Assembly: GCA_038040325.1 (NCBI GenBank)
Contig: JBBPIM010000025.1
Coordinates: forward strand, 1-29,300
DNA from: Mayfieldus profundus
GTDB lineage: Bacteria; Actinomycetota; Thermoleophilia; Solirubrobacterales; 70-9
Reading direction: 5' to 3'
DNA: 29,300 nucleotides
Part shown: positions 1 to 9,286 of the stretch, in pieces
Position numbering within the stretch: position 1 is the stretch's first letter
Layout: each line of letters starts with the position of its first letter
Translations under genes and position numbers: made by a program
The notes under the pieces: generated by a model
What the model was told of the DNA's origin: nothing
The model's database searches: none
What the model saw: the letters and a program-made list of their open reading frames with translations, nothing else

Positions 1-395
1 GCGCCGATCGTGTAGCACTCGCCGTCGTCCGACTGCTGGCCGAGCAGCACCAGGTCGGGGCTCTCGGACTCCAGCACCTTGGCCAGCGCATAGCCGGTGG
101 CGCAAACGTCGGAGCCCTCGAGCGCGGCGTCGGTCAGGTGCAGGGAGCGGTCGGCGCCGAGCGCGACCGCCTTGTGCAGGGCCCGCACCGCTGTCTCGGG
201 GCCCATCGTCACCGCGACGACCTCCTCGACCGGGATCGCACCGCCCTCCTTGATCTGCATCGCGGCCTCGATCGCGTGCGTGTCGAAGGGGTTGAGATTG
301 GCCTCTCCGGAGCGATCGAGCCGCATCGTGTTGGAGTCGATGCGCTTGGTTACCGCGGCATCGGGCACCTGTTTGACCAAGACGCAGATCTTCAA
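1..395 (-). CDS. etfB: Electron transfer flavoprotein beta subunit, N-terminal part (truncated by window edge)
   Basis: The visible 131 residues begin MKICVLVKQVPDAAVTKRID and include a DGECYTIG-type segment near the window edge, as in the EtfB/FixA family. The subunit forms a heterodimer with EtfA and carries electrons from acyl-CoA dehydrogenases to the quinone pool. I chose the TTG at 393-395 because a good Shine-Dalgarno (GGAGG, reverse of 403-407) lies 7 nt upstream and the protein then starts exactly where EtfB proteins start. The gene runs off the left edge; etfA probably follows there. It fits the acyl-CoA dehydrogenase, thiolase and mutase genes elsewhere in the window. A promoter with an overlapping palindrome lies upstream (472-509). 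Confidence 0.93.
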   Translation of the reverse strand, partial: MKICVLVKQVPDAAVTKRIDSNTMRLDRSGEANLNPFDTHAIEAAMQIKEGGAIPVEEVVAVTMGPETAVRALHKAVALGADRSLHLTDAALEGSDVCATGYALAKVLESESPDLVLLGQQSDDGECYTIG

Positions 396-471
396 GTCAG
401 AGCCTCCTTCGGGTGGTACGAGAGGCCCGCGAGACTGGCGCCGGGCGGGCCGGGTCCGTTGGCGGGCGGGG

Positions 472-477
472 ATATTA
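472..477 (-). promoter_or_regulatory. -10-like element for etfB
   Basis: Read on the minus strand this is TAATAT, an AT-rich hexamer in a GC-rich stretch, 76 nt before the etfB start codon. No good -35 is visible at 16-18 nt spacing; the palindrome at 496-509 occupies that position. Assigned by eye only. Confidence 0.4.
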
Positions 478-495
478 GCGCCTGCCAGCGCTGGC

Positions 496-509
496 TGACT
501 GACCAGTCA
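496..509. promoter_or_regulatory. TetR-like palindromic operator (TGACTG-AC-CAGTCA)
   Basis: A 14-bp palindrome with perfect 6-bp arms TGACTG and CAGTCA around AC. It sits about 18 bp upstream of the etfB -10-like hexamer, in the -35 position. Palindromes of the GACNGACCNGTC kind are typical of TetR-family repressors of fatty-acid and branched-chain catabolism genes. A repressor here would block etfB transcription and release on binding an acyl-CoA. No regulator gene lies in the window, so the cognate protein is unknown. Confidence 0.5.
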
Positions 510-514
510 ATCGA

Positions 515-940
515 TCAGTTGCGCTGGGCGACACCGCCGCGGATGAAGTCGACGATCTCGTCGGTGGCGGCGCCGGGCGTGAACACCTCGGCCACGCCCA
601 GCTTCTTCAGCTCCGGAACGTCGTCGGCGGGGATCGTCCCCCCCACCGTGATCAGCACGTCCTCGATCCCCTGATCGTGGAGCAGCTCGACCACTCGGGG
701 CACCAGGGTCATGTGGGCACCGGAGAGGATCGAGAGCCCCACCGCGTCGGCGTCTTCCTGGATCACCGTCTCGGCAATCTGCTCGGGGGTCTGGTGCAAG
801 CCCGTGTAGATCACCTCCATGCCCGCATCGCGGAGGGCGCGGGCGATGATCTTGGCGCCGCGGTCGTGGCCGTCGAGGCCGGGCTTGGCAACGACGACGC
901 GGATCTTGCGGCCGGTGGCCGGCTCGGTGGCGGCGGTCAT
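515..940 (-). CDS. Methylmalonyl-CoA mutase, small (cobalamin-binding) subunit
   Basis: 141 residues, the whole length of a B12-binding domain. The cobalamin signature DxHxxG is present as LDGHDRG (D23, H25, G28), where the histidine ligates cobalt from below. SILSGAH and GGTIP segments that line the nucleotide tail follow. It would pair with the catalytic subunit at 3892-5544 to interconvert (R)-methylmalonyl-CoA and succinyl-CoA in the cytoplasm. Splitting the mutase into a ~550-residue catalytic and a ~140-residue B12 protein is known from archaea and some actinobacteria. The two genes are separated here by a 2.85-kb unrelated gene. A TAAGCT hexamer (reverse of 951-956) lies 10 nt before the ATG and no Shine-Dalgarno is visible. 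A small subunit of another acyl-CoA mutase (isobutyryl-CoA type) is the main alternative. Confidence 0.93.
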   Translation of the reverse strand: MTAATEPATGRKIRVVVAKPGLDGHDRGAKIIARALRDAGMEVIYTGLHQTPEQIAETVIQEDADAVGLSILSGAHMTLVPRVVELLHDQGIEDVLITVGGTIPADDVPELKKLGVAEVFTPGAATDEIVDFIRGGVAQRN

Positions 941-950
941 GGCGGATGCC

Positions 951-956
951 AGCTTA
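951..956 (-). promoter_or_regulatory. Putative -10 hexamer TAAGCT, near-leaderless mutase small subunit
   Basis: TANNNT hexamer ending 10 nt before the ATG; the intervening bases hold no Shine-Dalgarno. It lies in the 41-bp gap after the phosphoesterase gene, so it could serve as an internal promoter. Confidence 0.35.
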
Positions 957-981
957 GAGGTGCGCGATCGGCCGAGGGCCG

Positions 982-3831
982 TCAGCGGCCGCGCTGCAGC
1001 GCTCGCTGCGCCCGGTGGATCTGTGCCCGCAGCCGGCGCACCAGCTCGGCCGGGTCGGCGAACAGCTCCTCTTCCTCGGCGTCTTCTTCACGCGCCTCGT
1101 CGATCCCGGAGGAGTTGGGGCCCGGCGGCGGCGGGGCCGCGTCGAAGCCGTGACGGTAGCGCCAGAGGATGCCGTCGAGGGTGCGCTGGGGGATCTGGTC
1201 CGGGGCGACCAGCGGCAAGCCCTCGGAGGCGCGGCGGTTGCGCGCAGTGTTCGGGTTGTTCGCCGCCATGTCGACGCCGGGGACGATCGCGTCGTAGGGC
1301 TCGGAGTTGTCGGGGCTGGGGCCCAGCGCGTCGTAGAGCGGGACCGCCAGGGCCTCGGCGAGATGGAGCGGCTTCAACCCGACGATGATCTCCAGCGTGC
1401 GCAGGAACGAGAGCTGGTCGTAGCGGTTGTGGATCACGGCGCCGCGCTTCGCGTAGGGGCTGATCACCAGGGCCGGGATGCGGTGCGCGTCGACGTGGTC
1501 GGCACCGTCCTGGGAGTCGTCCTCGATGACCAGGATCAGCGAGCTGTCCCAGATCGGCGAGTGCGAGATGGCGTCGACGACCTGCCCCATGCCCCAGTCG
1601 TTGGCCGCGACCTGGGCGTCGGGGGTGCGGGACCCCGGCTGCACCCCCTGGGTGTGGTTGTTGGCGAGGATGATGTAGCTGAAGTCCGGAACCGTGCCGG
1701 CGGCCACCTGAAGCTGAAAGCGGGCGTTGAAACAGTCGAAGCGCGACCGCGACCCCGGCTCCGCGCCCGGCGGCAGCGAGGAGTCGTAGACGTCGATCGA
1801 GGTGCCGACGACGGTGCTGGTGCCGAGGTCGCTGTCGTAGCAGCCGGCGTTGAGCGCGATGTCGGAGCTGGCCAGCACCTGCGCGGCCTTCTGGACGTCC
1901 TCCTGAGTCTGGTCCCTGTCGGGCAACGGCGAGAGCCCGGCCAGGGCCTCGCCGTAGTTGAAGAAGCTGACGCCCTCGTTGATCGCGCGCTCGAAGATGT
2001 AGCCCTTGGGCGGGGCGGTGACCTGGTAGGCGCCGAAGTCGTAGGGGCGCCCGCGCCCGCCGTAGTTCTGCGGCCAGTTCTTGGTGACGTAGTCCGAGAC
2101 GGCGCCGGCCGCGGTCCAAAAGTGGCCGTCGATCGACGCTTCCGAGTTGGCATAGACGTGGTCGAGCAGCGGGAAGCGCTGCGCGAGCGCGCGCAGGTTC
2201 GGGGTCACCTGGGGGCCGAACAGGGTCAGCGCGGGATCTCCGTCGCCGCGCGATTCGTCGCCGAGCACCTGGTCGTAGGTGCGGTTCTCCTTGACGATGT
2301 AGAAGACGTGCTTGATCGGGCCGCCGGCGCGGATCGGGGTGTCGGCCGGCGGATCGGTGCTGTTGGTGGGGACGATCTGCCGTGCCGCTCGCGGCGTCAG
2401 TTTGCGGATCCGTTTGTCGCTCGGGAAGTTGAGGATGCCCGAGCTGCCTCGCACGATCGAGGGCAGGTACTGGAAGCTGTTGATGTGGTCGTCGGAGTCG
2501 TTGGGCGAGCGCGGGTTGGGGCCGTTGGGGTTGGGGCCGACGCCGAGGCCACGCGCCGAGACCCAGACCAGCTTGCCCCGGTTGGGCGTGGCGGCGACCG
2601 CGGTCGGATAGGAGCCGACCGGGATGCGGCCGACCAGCTCCAGCGCCTTTGCCTTGCGGCGCCGCTCCAGCACGCGGCCCTGGCGCCGCTTGCGCTTCAG
2701 CCCGCGGTCGCAGCGGCGCTTGCGCGAGAGCGAGAAGACGGCGATCGCATCCTCGCCGGAGTTCGCCGAGAGCAGGTCGCAACCGTCGCGGGTGACGCTG
2801 AGGTAGGTCGGGGTGGTGCCGGTGCCCTGCGGGCGAGCCACGGAGAGCGTGCGCTCGACCCGCAGCTGGACGGTGTCGATCACCGCGATCACGTCCTGGT
2901 TGGCGATCGCCACGTAGGCGCGGTCGCGCTTGGGGTCGATCGCGATCCCCTCGGGATGCGAGAGCCGCGGACCGACCTGGATGTCCTTGACCTTCCTGGC
3001 TTCGTCGAGGTTGATCGCCGCAACCGTGCCCTCGGTCTCGCTGCCGACCAGGCCGAAGCGCCCGTCGCGGCTGATCCCGGCGCCGTAGGGATAGCGGCCG
3101 ACCTTGACGTAGCGCACACGCCGCGAGGCGGTGTCGATCACCGCCGCGTAGTCGGCGAGGTTGAGCGCGGCGAGCAAGGTCCTGCCGTCATGGCTGACCG
3201 CGAGGTCGCGGGGCCAGGAGAGCCTCGCGGTGCCGGGAGGGAAGGTCTGCACCGCCGGAGCGTCGGAGGGAGGCGGGACCCCGATCACCCCGGCCCGCTG
3301 CGCCTTGCCGGAGCGGCGGTTGAGGGTGAAGACATGGATCACGTCGCCCTTCTGCCCCGGCACGTCGTCCCCCACCTCCTGGTCCTCGTGGCTGGAGTCG
3401 GCGATTCCCGAGACGTAGGAGGTGCGGCCGCCGGGGGCCATCGCCACGCCGCCGGAGAGTCCGGGCATGGGGATCTTCTGCACGACCCGGCCGATCTGCC
3501 TGCGGCGTGCGCGCCGGCAGCGCCTGGCGCGGCGCCTCGGCAGGTTCTTGGCGCAGCGCTTGCGCGGCTTCACCCGCACGATGCGGATGTCGTTTTGCGC
3601 CCGGCCGGTGGAGAGGGTCCATAGGAAGCGCCCGTTGGTGGTCAGAGCCCCGCCGGTCGGAAAGTTGCCGAGCCGGGTGCGCTTGCCGACCGGGTCGAGC
3701 TTGCGGCCGGTCGGCTGGATCTTGGTCTTGGGGCCGATCACGCCCTCCGGCACAGTCGCCGCCCAGGCGATCCCGGCCACGGCCAGGGCCGCCGCGGTCA
3801 ACACGAGTATCCGGGTCCGGTACCGCCTCAC
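982..3831 (-). CDS. Exported beta-propeller / phosphoesterase fusion protein
   Basis: 949 residues starting at GTG (MRRYRTRILV), with an N-terminal signal or anchor segment of about 24 residues (RTRILVLTAAALAVAGIAWA). Residues ~50-460 hold YVTN/YncE-like propeller repeats with phrases such as SHDGRTLLAAL, ISRDGRFGLV and GSYPTAVAATP. Residues ~505-900 are a phosphoesterase of the alkaline-phosphatase superfamily (PF04185-like): IVKENRTYDQVLGD at ~513-524, then a late EDDSQDGADHVDAHR segment with metal-ligand-type Asp/His. The propeller carries Arg/Lys-rich loops (~88-112, ~370-395), and the C-terminus is an acidic then basic helix (EEDAEEEELF...). It probably acts outside the membrane on a phosphodiester or phosphomonoester; the substrate cannot be told from sequence. 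It lies between the two mutase genes, all on the same strand. Confidence 0.88.
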   Translation of the reverse strand: MRRYRTRILVLTAAALAVAGIAWAATVPEGVIGPKTKIQPTGRKLDPVGKRTRLGNFPTGGALTTNGRFLWTLSTGRAQNDIRIVRVKPRKRCAKNLPRRRARRCRRARRRQIGRVVQKIPMPGLSGGVAMAPGGRTSYVSGIADSSHEDQEVGDDVPGQKGDVIHVFTLNRRSGKAQRAGVIGVPPPSDAPAVQTFPPGTARLSWPRDLAVSHDGRTLLAALNLADYAAVIDTASRRVRYVKVGRYPYGAGISRDGRFGLVGSETEGTVAAINLDEARKVKDIQVGPRLSHPEGIAIDPKRDRAYVAIANQDVIAVIDTVQLRVERTLSVARPQGTGTTPTYLSVTRDGCDLLSANSGEDAIAVFSLSRKRRCDRGLKRKRRQGRVLERRRKAKALELVGRIPVGSYPTAVAATPNRGKLVWVSARGLGVGPNPNGPNPRSPNDSDDHINSFQYLPSIVRGSSGILNFPSDKRIRKLTPRAARQIVPTNSTDPPADTPIRAGGPIKHVFYIVKENRTYDQVLGDESRGDGDPALTLFGPQVTPNLRALAQRFPLLDHVYANSEASIDGHFWTAAGAVSDYVTKNWPQNYGGRGRPYDFGAYQVTAPPKGYIFERAINEGVSFFNYGEALAGLSPLPDRDQTQEDVQKAAQVLASSDIALNAGCYDSDLGTSTVVGTSIDVYDSSLPPGAEPGSRSRFDCFNARFQLQVAAGTVPDFSYIILANNHTQGVQPGSRTPDAQVAANDWGMGQVVDAISHSPIWDSSLILVIEDDSQDGADHVDAHRIPALVISPYAKRGAVIHNRYDQLSFLRTLEIIVGLKPLHLAEALAVPLYDALGPSPDNSEPYDAIVPGVDMAANNPNTARNRRASEGLPLVAPDQIPQRTLDGILWRYRHGFDAAPPPPGPNSSGIDEAREEDAEEEELFADPAELVRRLRAQIHRAQRALQRGR

Positions 3832-3838
3832 GGCCGGA

Positions 3839-3853
3839 ACTGTCGCACGACAG
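3839..3853 (-). promoter_or_regulatory. Palindrome overlapping a -10-like hexamer of the phosphoesterase gene
   Basis: CTGTCG-CA-CGACAG (3840-3853) is a perfect 6-bp-arm palindrome. On the minus strand it contains GACAGT (reverse of 3839-3844), 7 nt before the GTG start, in the usual position of the leaderless -10 elements in this window. The hexamer is a poor match (G for T at position 1). The palindrome could be an operator; it is short enough to arise by chance. Confidence 0.3.
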
Positions 3854-3891
3854 AGCGGCGAGATGCGTCAGTTGTTGTTAACCGGCGCCGG

Positions 3892-5544
<1,653 letters not shown>

Positions 5545-5550
5545 ACGGGG

Positions 5551-5556
5551 ATTCTA
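5551..5556 (-). promoter_or_regulatory. Putative -10 hexamer TAGAAT, leaderless mutase large subunit
   Basis: On the minus strand TAGAAT, then 6 nt (CCCCGT), then ATG. Such spacing puts the transcription start at or next to the A of the start codon. No Shine-Dalgarno is possible in the gap. Confidence 0.55.
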
Positions 5557-5577
5557 GGCGGCGCGTTCGGCGCCGCC
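5557..5577 (-). terminator. Hairpin between the exported protein gene and the mutase promoter
   Basis: Perfect 8-bp stem GGCGGCGC / GCGCCGCC with loop GTTCG, placed after the stop of the 5604-8258 gene and directly before the mutase -10 hexamer. There is no T-run, as is common for actinobacterial terminators. Its right part belongs to the intergenic repeat at 5569-5601. Confidence 0.45.
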
Positions 5578-5601
5578 ACGGGCTGGCCAGGCGCCGAAGG
5601 C
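5569..5601. repeat. Intergenic GC-rich repeat, copy 1
   Basis: 33 bp that match 15865-15897 at 31 positions. It includes the core CAGGCGCCGAAGGC, which recurs in modified form at 12003-12022 and 15914-15934. It fills most of the 59-bp gap between two same-strand genes. Confidence 0.6.
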
Positions 5602-5603
5602 CC

Positions 5604-8258
5604 CTAGTCGGTCACCTGCCACTTGAACCTGGCGACGCTTGGATCGACGTTGCTCGCCGCGTCGATGGCGCGGACCTTGAACTTGTGCCTGCCCGGCTTG
5701 AGGTTCCCGTACTTCTTCGGGGACTTGCAGGGTTTGAAGGGCTTGCGGTCGAGCTTGCACTGGAAGCTCGAGCCCGGCTCCGTGGAGGAGAACCTGAACC
5801 TGGCCTTGTCCTTGTCGGTGCTCTTCTTCGGGTGCTTCTTGATCCTCGTGTCGGGCGGGGCGGTGTCACCCGCGCCCCCGGCCCCGCCGCCGCCCCCGCC
5901 ACCGGAGCTGACGATCGTGAACGTGCTCTGCGCCGGCGTCGGGTCCTCGTTGCCGAACGAATCGACCGCCTTGACCTCGAACAGGTGGGTGCCCGGCGCC
6001 AGGCCGCTGAACGACTTCGGCGAGGTGCAGCTGGAGAAGCCGGCGCCGTCGAGCTGGCACTGGAAGGTGCCGCAGGCGGGCTCCGTGGAGGAGAAAGTGA
6101 AGTCGGGGCTCGTACTCGTCGTTGTAGCCGGGGGACCCGAATCGATCGTCGTATCCGGCGACGTGGAGTCCGACCCGACGTTGAACACGCACGTGCCGGT
6201 CGCGATCTGCCCGTCGGGGTTGGTGACCGTGACCGACTTCGGGCCCACCGCGGCAGCGGTCGTGTCCAGATCCAGAGTCACGTGGGTGGGGTCGGTGAAC
6301 GTGATGCTGTTCACCGTCACCCCGCCGTTGACGGACGCCTGTATGTGGTTCGCGTAACCGGGCCCACCCGTGTCGGGTCCCGGGTCGAAGAAACCCGAAC
6401 CGGCGGCCGCCGTCCCGCTGACGGCAACGCTCGTGGACGCACTGCCCTGGGGCACGTTGAGGGGCGACCCCGACGAGGGAGTCGCCGGCGGCGGCGCCAG
6501 CAGCTTGAAGACCCGCACGCCCCAGGAGTTGGTGGCGTTGGCGTACTCCTGGAAGGTCCAGAACGTCTGGTTGTCGTTCGGATCGACGACGGTCTGGGTG
6601 TAGTCCCCCCAGCGCTGCGGGTCGGTGACGGTCACGTTGTAGGCGAACGTGTTGGAGAACGGGATCGTGAAGGGCTGGGTGGCGCCGAGCGGATCGGTCG
6701 CCAGCCTTCCCATCAGCGCCACCTCGGTGAAGCGCCCGACGCCCGCGGTGCTGGAGTTGAGCGAGGCGTGGCCCTGGCCATTGGCGGCGATCGTGGGGAT
6801 CCAGAAGAAGCGCGGGTTCGTTGCCGCGGTGTCGAACTCGGTGCCCGACTGGACCAGGCTCGGGGTCGTGCTCAGGTTGCTGACCTCGTACCAGCGGGCG
6901 GCATCTCGATTACCGGCGGAGCCCCCGACGCCACTCGAGTTGACGCGAATGTTGTGCGCAGTCCAGAGCGAGAACGTGCCGTTCGGCTTGCGCGAGATCA
7001 TCGCCTCGAAGAGGCGGTCGTCGAGCGCGTCGAGGCTGGTCGAGGTTCCCTGCGCCGGGACGTTGAGGGGGAAGTACGTGGTCGGAACGGAGATGGTCAG
7101 GTTTCCCGACATCGTCGGGGTGCCGCCGGGGTCCGAGACCCGGCGCACGTCGAGCTGGCTGAAGGCCTGGTTGTCAACGCCGATGAAATAGCCCTGGGTA
7201 GCGGTTGGGCCCTGAACGCTCGTCACGCCCTGCGGTGTGTAGGGGCCCCCGCTTCCCGCGGTCGGCACGACGGGAAAGGTCGTCACCACGATCGGCCCGC
7301 CGCTCAGGACGCTCGACTTTCGGATCACGAATGCGTCGCTCCCCACATAGGGGCTGCCGACGAAGTTGTTGACGCCGATGTAGATCGCGTTGTTGTCGAC
7401 GCCCATCTGCGGATAGTCGGCGAACTTGCCGGCGCTGGCGTTGAAGAAGTAGAAGGTGAAGTCGGTCTGCGCGGTGATCGTCGAGCCGGAGCTGACGGCG
7501 ACCATCACCCGGTTGGACCCCGAGTCGGGCACGTTGATCTCGGCGATGATCCAGCGGCCGGAGAGCCTGTCGTACTCGACCTCCGGATCCGAGACGCCGA
7601 CGGTCGGGCCGCAGTTGCATACCGAGCTGAAGAACGTCTCGTCGCTGACGTTGAGTGCCCCCGCGCTGCCCTGCTTGTCGAAGACCTTGATCCGGCCGTT
7701 TGAGGCGAAGACCACCTGGGTCGGCCCCACCGAGCCCTGGGTGTCGGGCGGGATGAAGCCCGACTCGCTGCTCTGGGTGCCGAGGAATGAGGTCGAGACC
7801 GCAAAAGGGCTGCTCGGGCCAGACGCGCGGCGGATCGGCGCGCGCTGCGGCGCCTGCAGCGAGGGGGCGCCCGGAATTTTCGGGGGGGCTGCCTCCCGCT
7901 CCTCCTCCTCCGCTTTCTCGCCCGATCCGAGCTCCTCGCCCGCCCTCGGGCCGATGTCGGGGCGTGGCCCCTCCCCTGCCCCGGGCTCCTCAGCGGGGGA
8001 CGGCTGCCCGCCCGGCTCGGTGGGCTCCGGCGCGGGCCGCAGGCCCTGCGGCGGCCCGGTGATGCGGTCTCTCTTGCGTCCTCGAGCGATGATGTCGGCG
8101 ACGCTCACTTTGATTCCGGCGGAGCCGGTCCGAGGATGCCCCCGGATCGCGCCGACGTCGCCGGGCTGCGCAGAGGCGCCCGATCCGCCTTCGCCGACCA
8201 CGACCAAGGCGGTCAGCACCGCAAGAAGCGAAGCCCAGCCGAGGACACGACGCCTCAT
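5604..8258 (-). CDS. Large exported multidomain protein with paired-Cys C-terminal repeats
   Basis: 884 residues with a signal peptide (RRRVLGWASLLAVLTALVVVG, cleavage near ASAQP). A Pro/Glu-rich low-complexity region (~65-150) is followed by a propeller-like region (~155-585) with PDTQGSVGPTQVVFASNG, DYPQMGVDNNAIYIGVN and WGDYTQTVVDPND phrases. An IPT/TIG-like domain spans ~600-700. Two copies of an ~84-residue Ig-like repeat follow (701-783 and 801-884), each opening PDT.I and containing SSTEP....FQC.LD....C.SPK..., joined by a glycine-rich linker. The first copy is neutral to acidic; the last is very Lys/Arg-rich. Two conserved cysteines per repeat suggest disulfides outside the cell. There is no sortase motif or C-terminal membrane anchor. 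Function unknown; binding or adhesion is a guess. TAGACT lies 8 nt before the ATG. Confidence 0.85.
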   Translation of the reverse strand: MRRRVLGWASLLAVLTALVVVGEGGSGASAQPGDVGAIRGHPRTGSAGIKVSVADIIARGRKRDRITGPPQGLRPAPEPTEPGGQPSPAEEPGAGEGPRPDIGPRAGEELGSGEKAEEEEREAAPPKIPGAPSLQAPQRAPIRRASGPSSPFAVSTSFLGTQSSESGFIPPDTQGSVGPTQVVFASNGRIKVFDKQGSAGALNVSDETFFSSVCNCGPTVGVSDPEVEYDRLSGRWIIAEINVPDSGSNRVMVAVSSGSTITAQTDFTFYFFNASAGKFADYPQMGVDNNAIYIGVNNFVGSPYVGSDAFVIRKSSVLSGGPIVVTTFPVVPTAGSGGPYTPQGVTSVQGPTATQGYFIGVDNQAFSQLDVRRVSDPGGTPTMSGNLTISVPTTYFPLNVPAQGTSTSLDALDDRLFEAMISRKPNGTFSLWTAHNIRVNSSGVGGSAGNRDAARWYEVSNLSTTPSLVQSGTEFDTAATNPRFFWIPTIAANGQGHASLNSSTAGVGRFTEVALMGRLATDPLGATQPFTIPFSNTFAYNVTVTDPQRWGDYTQTVVDPNDNQTFWTFQEYANATNSWGVRVFKLLAPPPATPSSGSPLNVPQGSASTSVAVSGTAAAGSGFFDPGPDTGGPGYANHIQASVNGGVTVNSITFTDPTHVTLDLDTTAAAVGPKSVTVTNPDGQIATGTCVFNVGSDSTSPDTTIDSGPPATTTSTSPDFTFSSTEPACGTFQCQLDGAGFSSCTSPKSFSGLAPGTHLFEVKAVDSFGNEDPTPAQSTFTIVSSGGGGGGGAGGAGDTAPPDTRIKKHPKKSTDKDKARFRFSSTEPGSSFQCKLDRKPFKPCKSPKKYGNLKPGRHKFKVRAIDAASNVDPSVARFKWQVTD

Positions 8259-8266
8259 CCCGCCCG

Positions 8267-8272
8267 AGTCTA
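8267..8272 (-). promoter_or_regulatory. Putative -10 hexamer TAGACT, leaderless exported protein
   Basis: TAGACT on the minus strand, then 8 nt (CGGGCGGG), then ATG. The purine-rich spacer could act as a weak ribosome site if transcription started further upstream. Confidence 0.45.
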
Positions 8273-8312
8273 GCCCTGCCGAGCGGACAGGTCGAACAGA
8301 TGTCCCTCCCCG

Positions 8313-9107
8313 TCAGCGCCGCCTGGAAGAGCGGGCCCCGAAGCGGGAGCTGCGGCGCCGCCGGGAGGCGATCTGGGAACCTCCCCACCCGACCGCTGCG
8401 GCGAACGCCGTCGCGCCGGCGATCGCCAGCCGCCGCCCCAGCTTCTCGAACCGCATCACCTGCCAACCCTCCTGCTTTGCCACCTCGGCCAGCTCCGGGT
8501 CGGGGTTGACCGCCACCGGGTTGCCAACCGCGCGCAGCATCGGCAGGTCCGAGGCCGAGTCCGAGTACGCATATGAGGTCGCCATGTCGATGTCGTGCTC
8601 GGCGGCGAAGGACTCCATCGCCTTCACCTTGCCCTTGCCGTAGACGAACGGGCCGTCGAGCCGGCCCGTATAGCGCCCCTCGCCGTCGAGCTCGTACTTC
8701 GTGCCGATGCCCCCCTCCATCCCCAACACGCGGGCCAGCGACTGCACGCCGTCATTGCTCGCGGCGCTGACGATGAAGGTGGGCCGGCCGGCGTCCTGAT
8801 GCTCGTGGATCTCCTGCAGCATCTGCGGATAGATTCGCGGCAGCACCTCGGCCAGCACCTCGGGCCACATGCGCTGGATCTCGCGGTCGGAGACGCCCGT
8901 GAGCAGCTCGCGCGCCACCGTGAGAACCGCCTCGGTGGCCTCGTCGCTTGCCCCGCGCAGCCGGTACCGGAGGTGGTCCACCGCCCAGCGGCCGAGCTGG
9001 CGGCGGTCGACGATCCCCCGCCGGCTGGCCACGCGCGCGAACGGCATGCCGCTCGACCCCGCCATCAGGGTCTTGTCCAAGTCAAAAAACGCGGCAGCGC
9101 GAGTCAT
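8313..9107 (-). CDS. HAD-superfamily IB phosphatase (SerB-like)
   Basis: 264 residues with all four HAD motifs. Motif I is FFDLDKTL (nucleophile D9, general acid D11), motif II is the Ser in TFIVSAAS, motif III is Lys in the YGKGKVKAM stretch and motif IV is SDSASDLPML. The helical cap between motifs I and II is typical of subfamily IB (phosphoserine phosphatase-like; also CicA and phospholipid-linked phosphatases). The C-terminus (RRLAIAGATAFAAAVGWGG then an Arg/Ser-rich tail) contains a short hydrophobic stretch that might touch the membrane. Substrate unknown. The preceding same-strand gene, thiolase, ends 179 bp away, so an own promoter is likely, though I cannot point to one. Confidence 0.85.
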   Translation of the reverse strand: MTRAAAFFDLDKTLMAGSSGMPFARVASRRGIVDRRQLGRWAVDHLRYRLRGASDEATEAVLTVARELLTGVSDREIQRMWPEVLAEVLPRIYPQMLQEIHEHQDAGRPTFIVSAASNDGVQSLARVLGMEGGIGTKYELDGEGRYTGRLDGPFVYGKGKVKAMESFAAEHDIDMATSYAYSDSASDLPMLRAVGNPVAVNPDPELAEVAKQEGWQVMRFEKLGRRLAIAGATAFAAAVGWGGSQIASRRRRSSRFGARSSRRR

Positions 9108-9286
9108 CAGTTGCTCAGGGTTGATGAATCACGAACGGCGGCGAACCAAGCAGGTCGGGGGACGCAGGTCTCGCGGCGAAGCGAGCGCACTGAGATCGTG
9201 CGTGAGCGAGACGCAAGGCCGAGGAACTCGCGCTACGCGCTCGCATCGCGCCTGCGGCACTGGATGCGCCGGTTTGCGGGCGCCGC
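9108..9286. other. Gap between thiolase and the HAD phosphatase gene
   Basis: 179 bp without a convincing gene. It contains the hairpin at 9168-9212 and several GCGAG/CTCGC words (for example GCGAGCGCAC and GAACTCGCGCTACGCGCTCGC-like text), giving it strong folding potential. No Shine-Dalgarno-preceded small ORF was seen. Confidence 0.5.
9168..9212 (-). terminator. Two-tier hairpin downstream of thiolase
   Basis: Outer stem GTCTCGC (9168-9174) with GCGAGAC (9206-9212), inner stem GCGCAC with GTGCGT (last pair G-U) and a 7-nt loop. It lies about 75 bp past the thiolase stop on the same strand. It could terminate that transcript or be a structured leader for the HAD gene. Confidence 0.4.

Noticed and set aside
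1015..3624. 869-residue open frame on the plus strand
   Set aside because: It lies opposite the phosphoesterase gene, is Arg/Val/Gly-rich without any domain, and is explained by high GC leaving few stops in the antisense frame. The same applies to the long plus-strand frames at 5523-7703, 9383-10555, 12347-14050 and 25448-26212.
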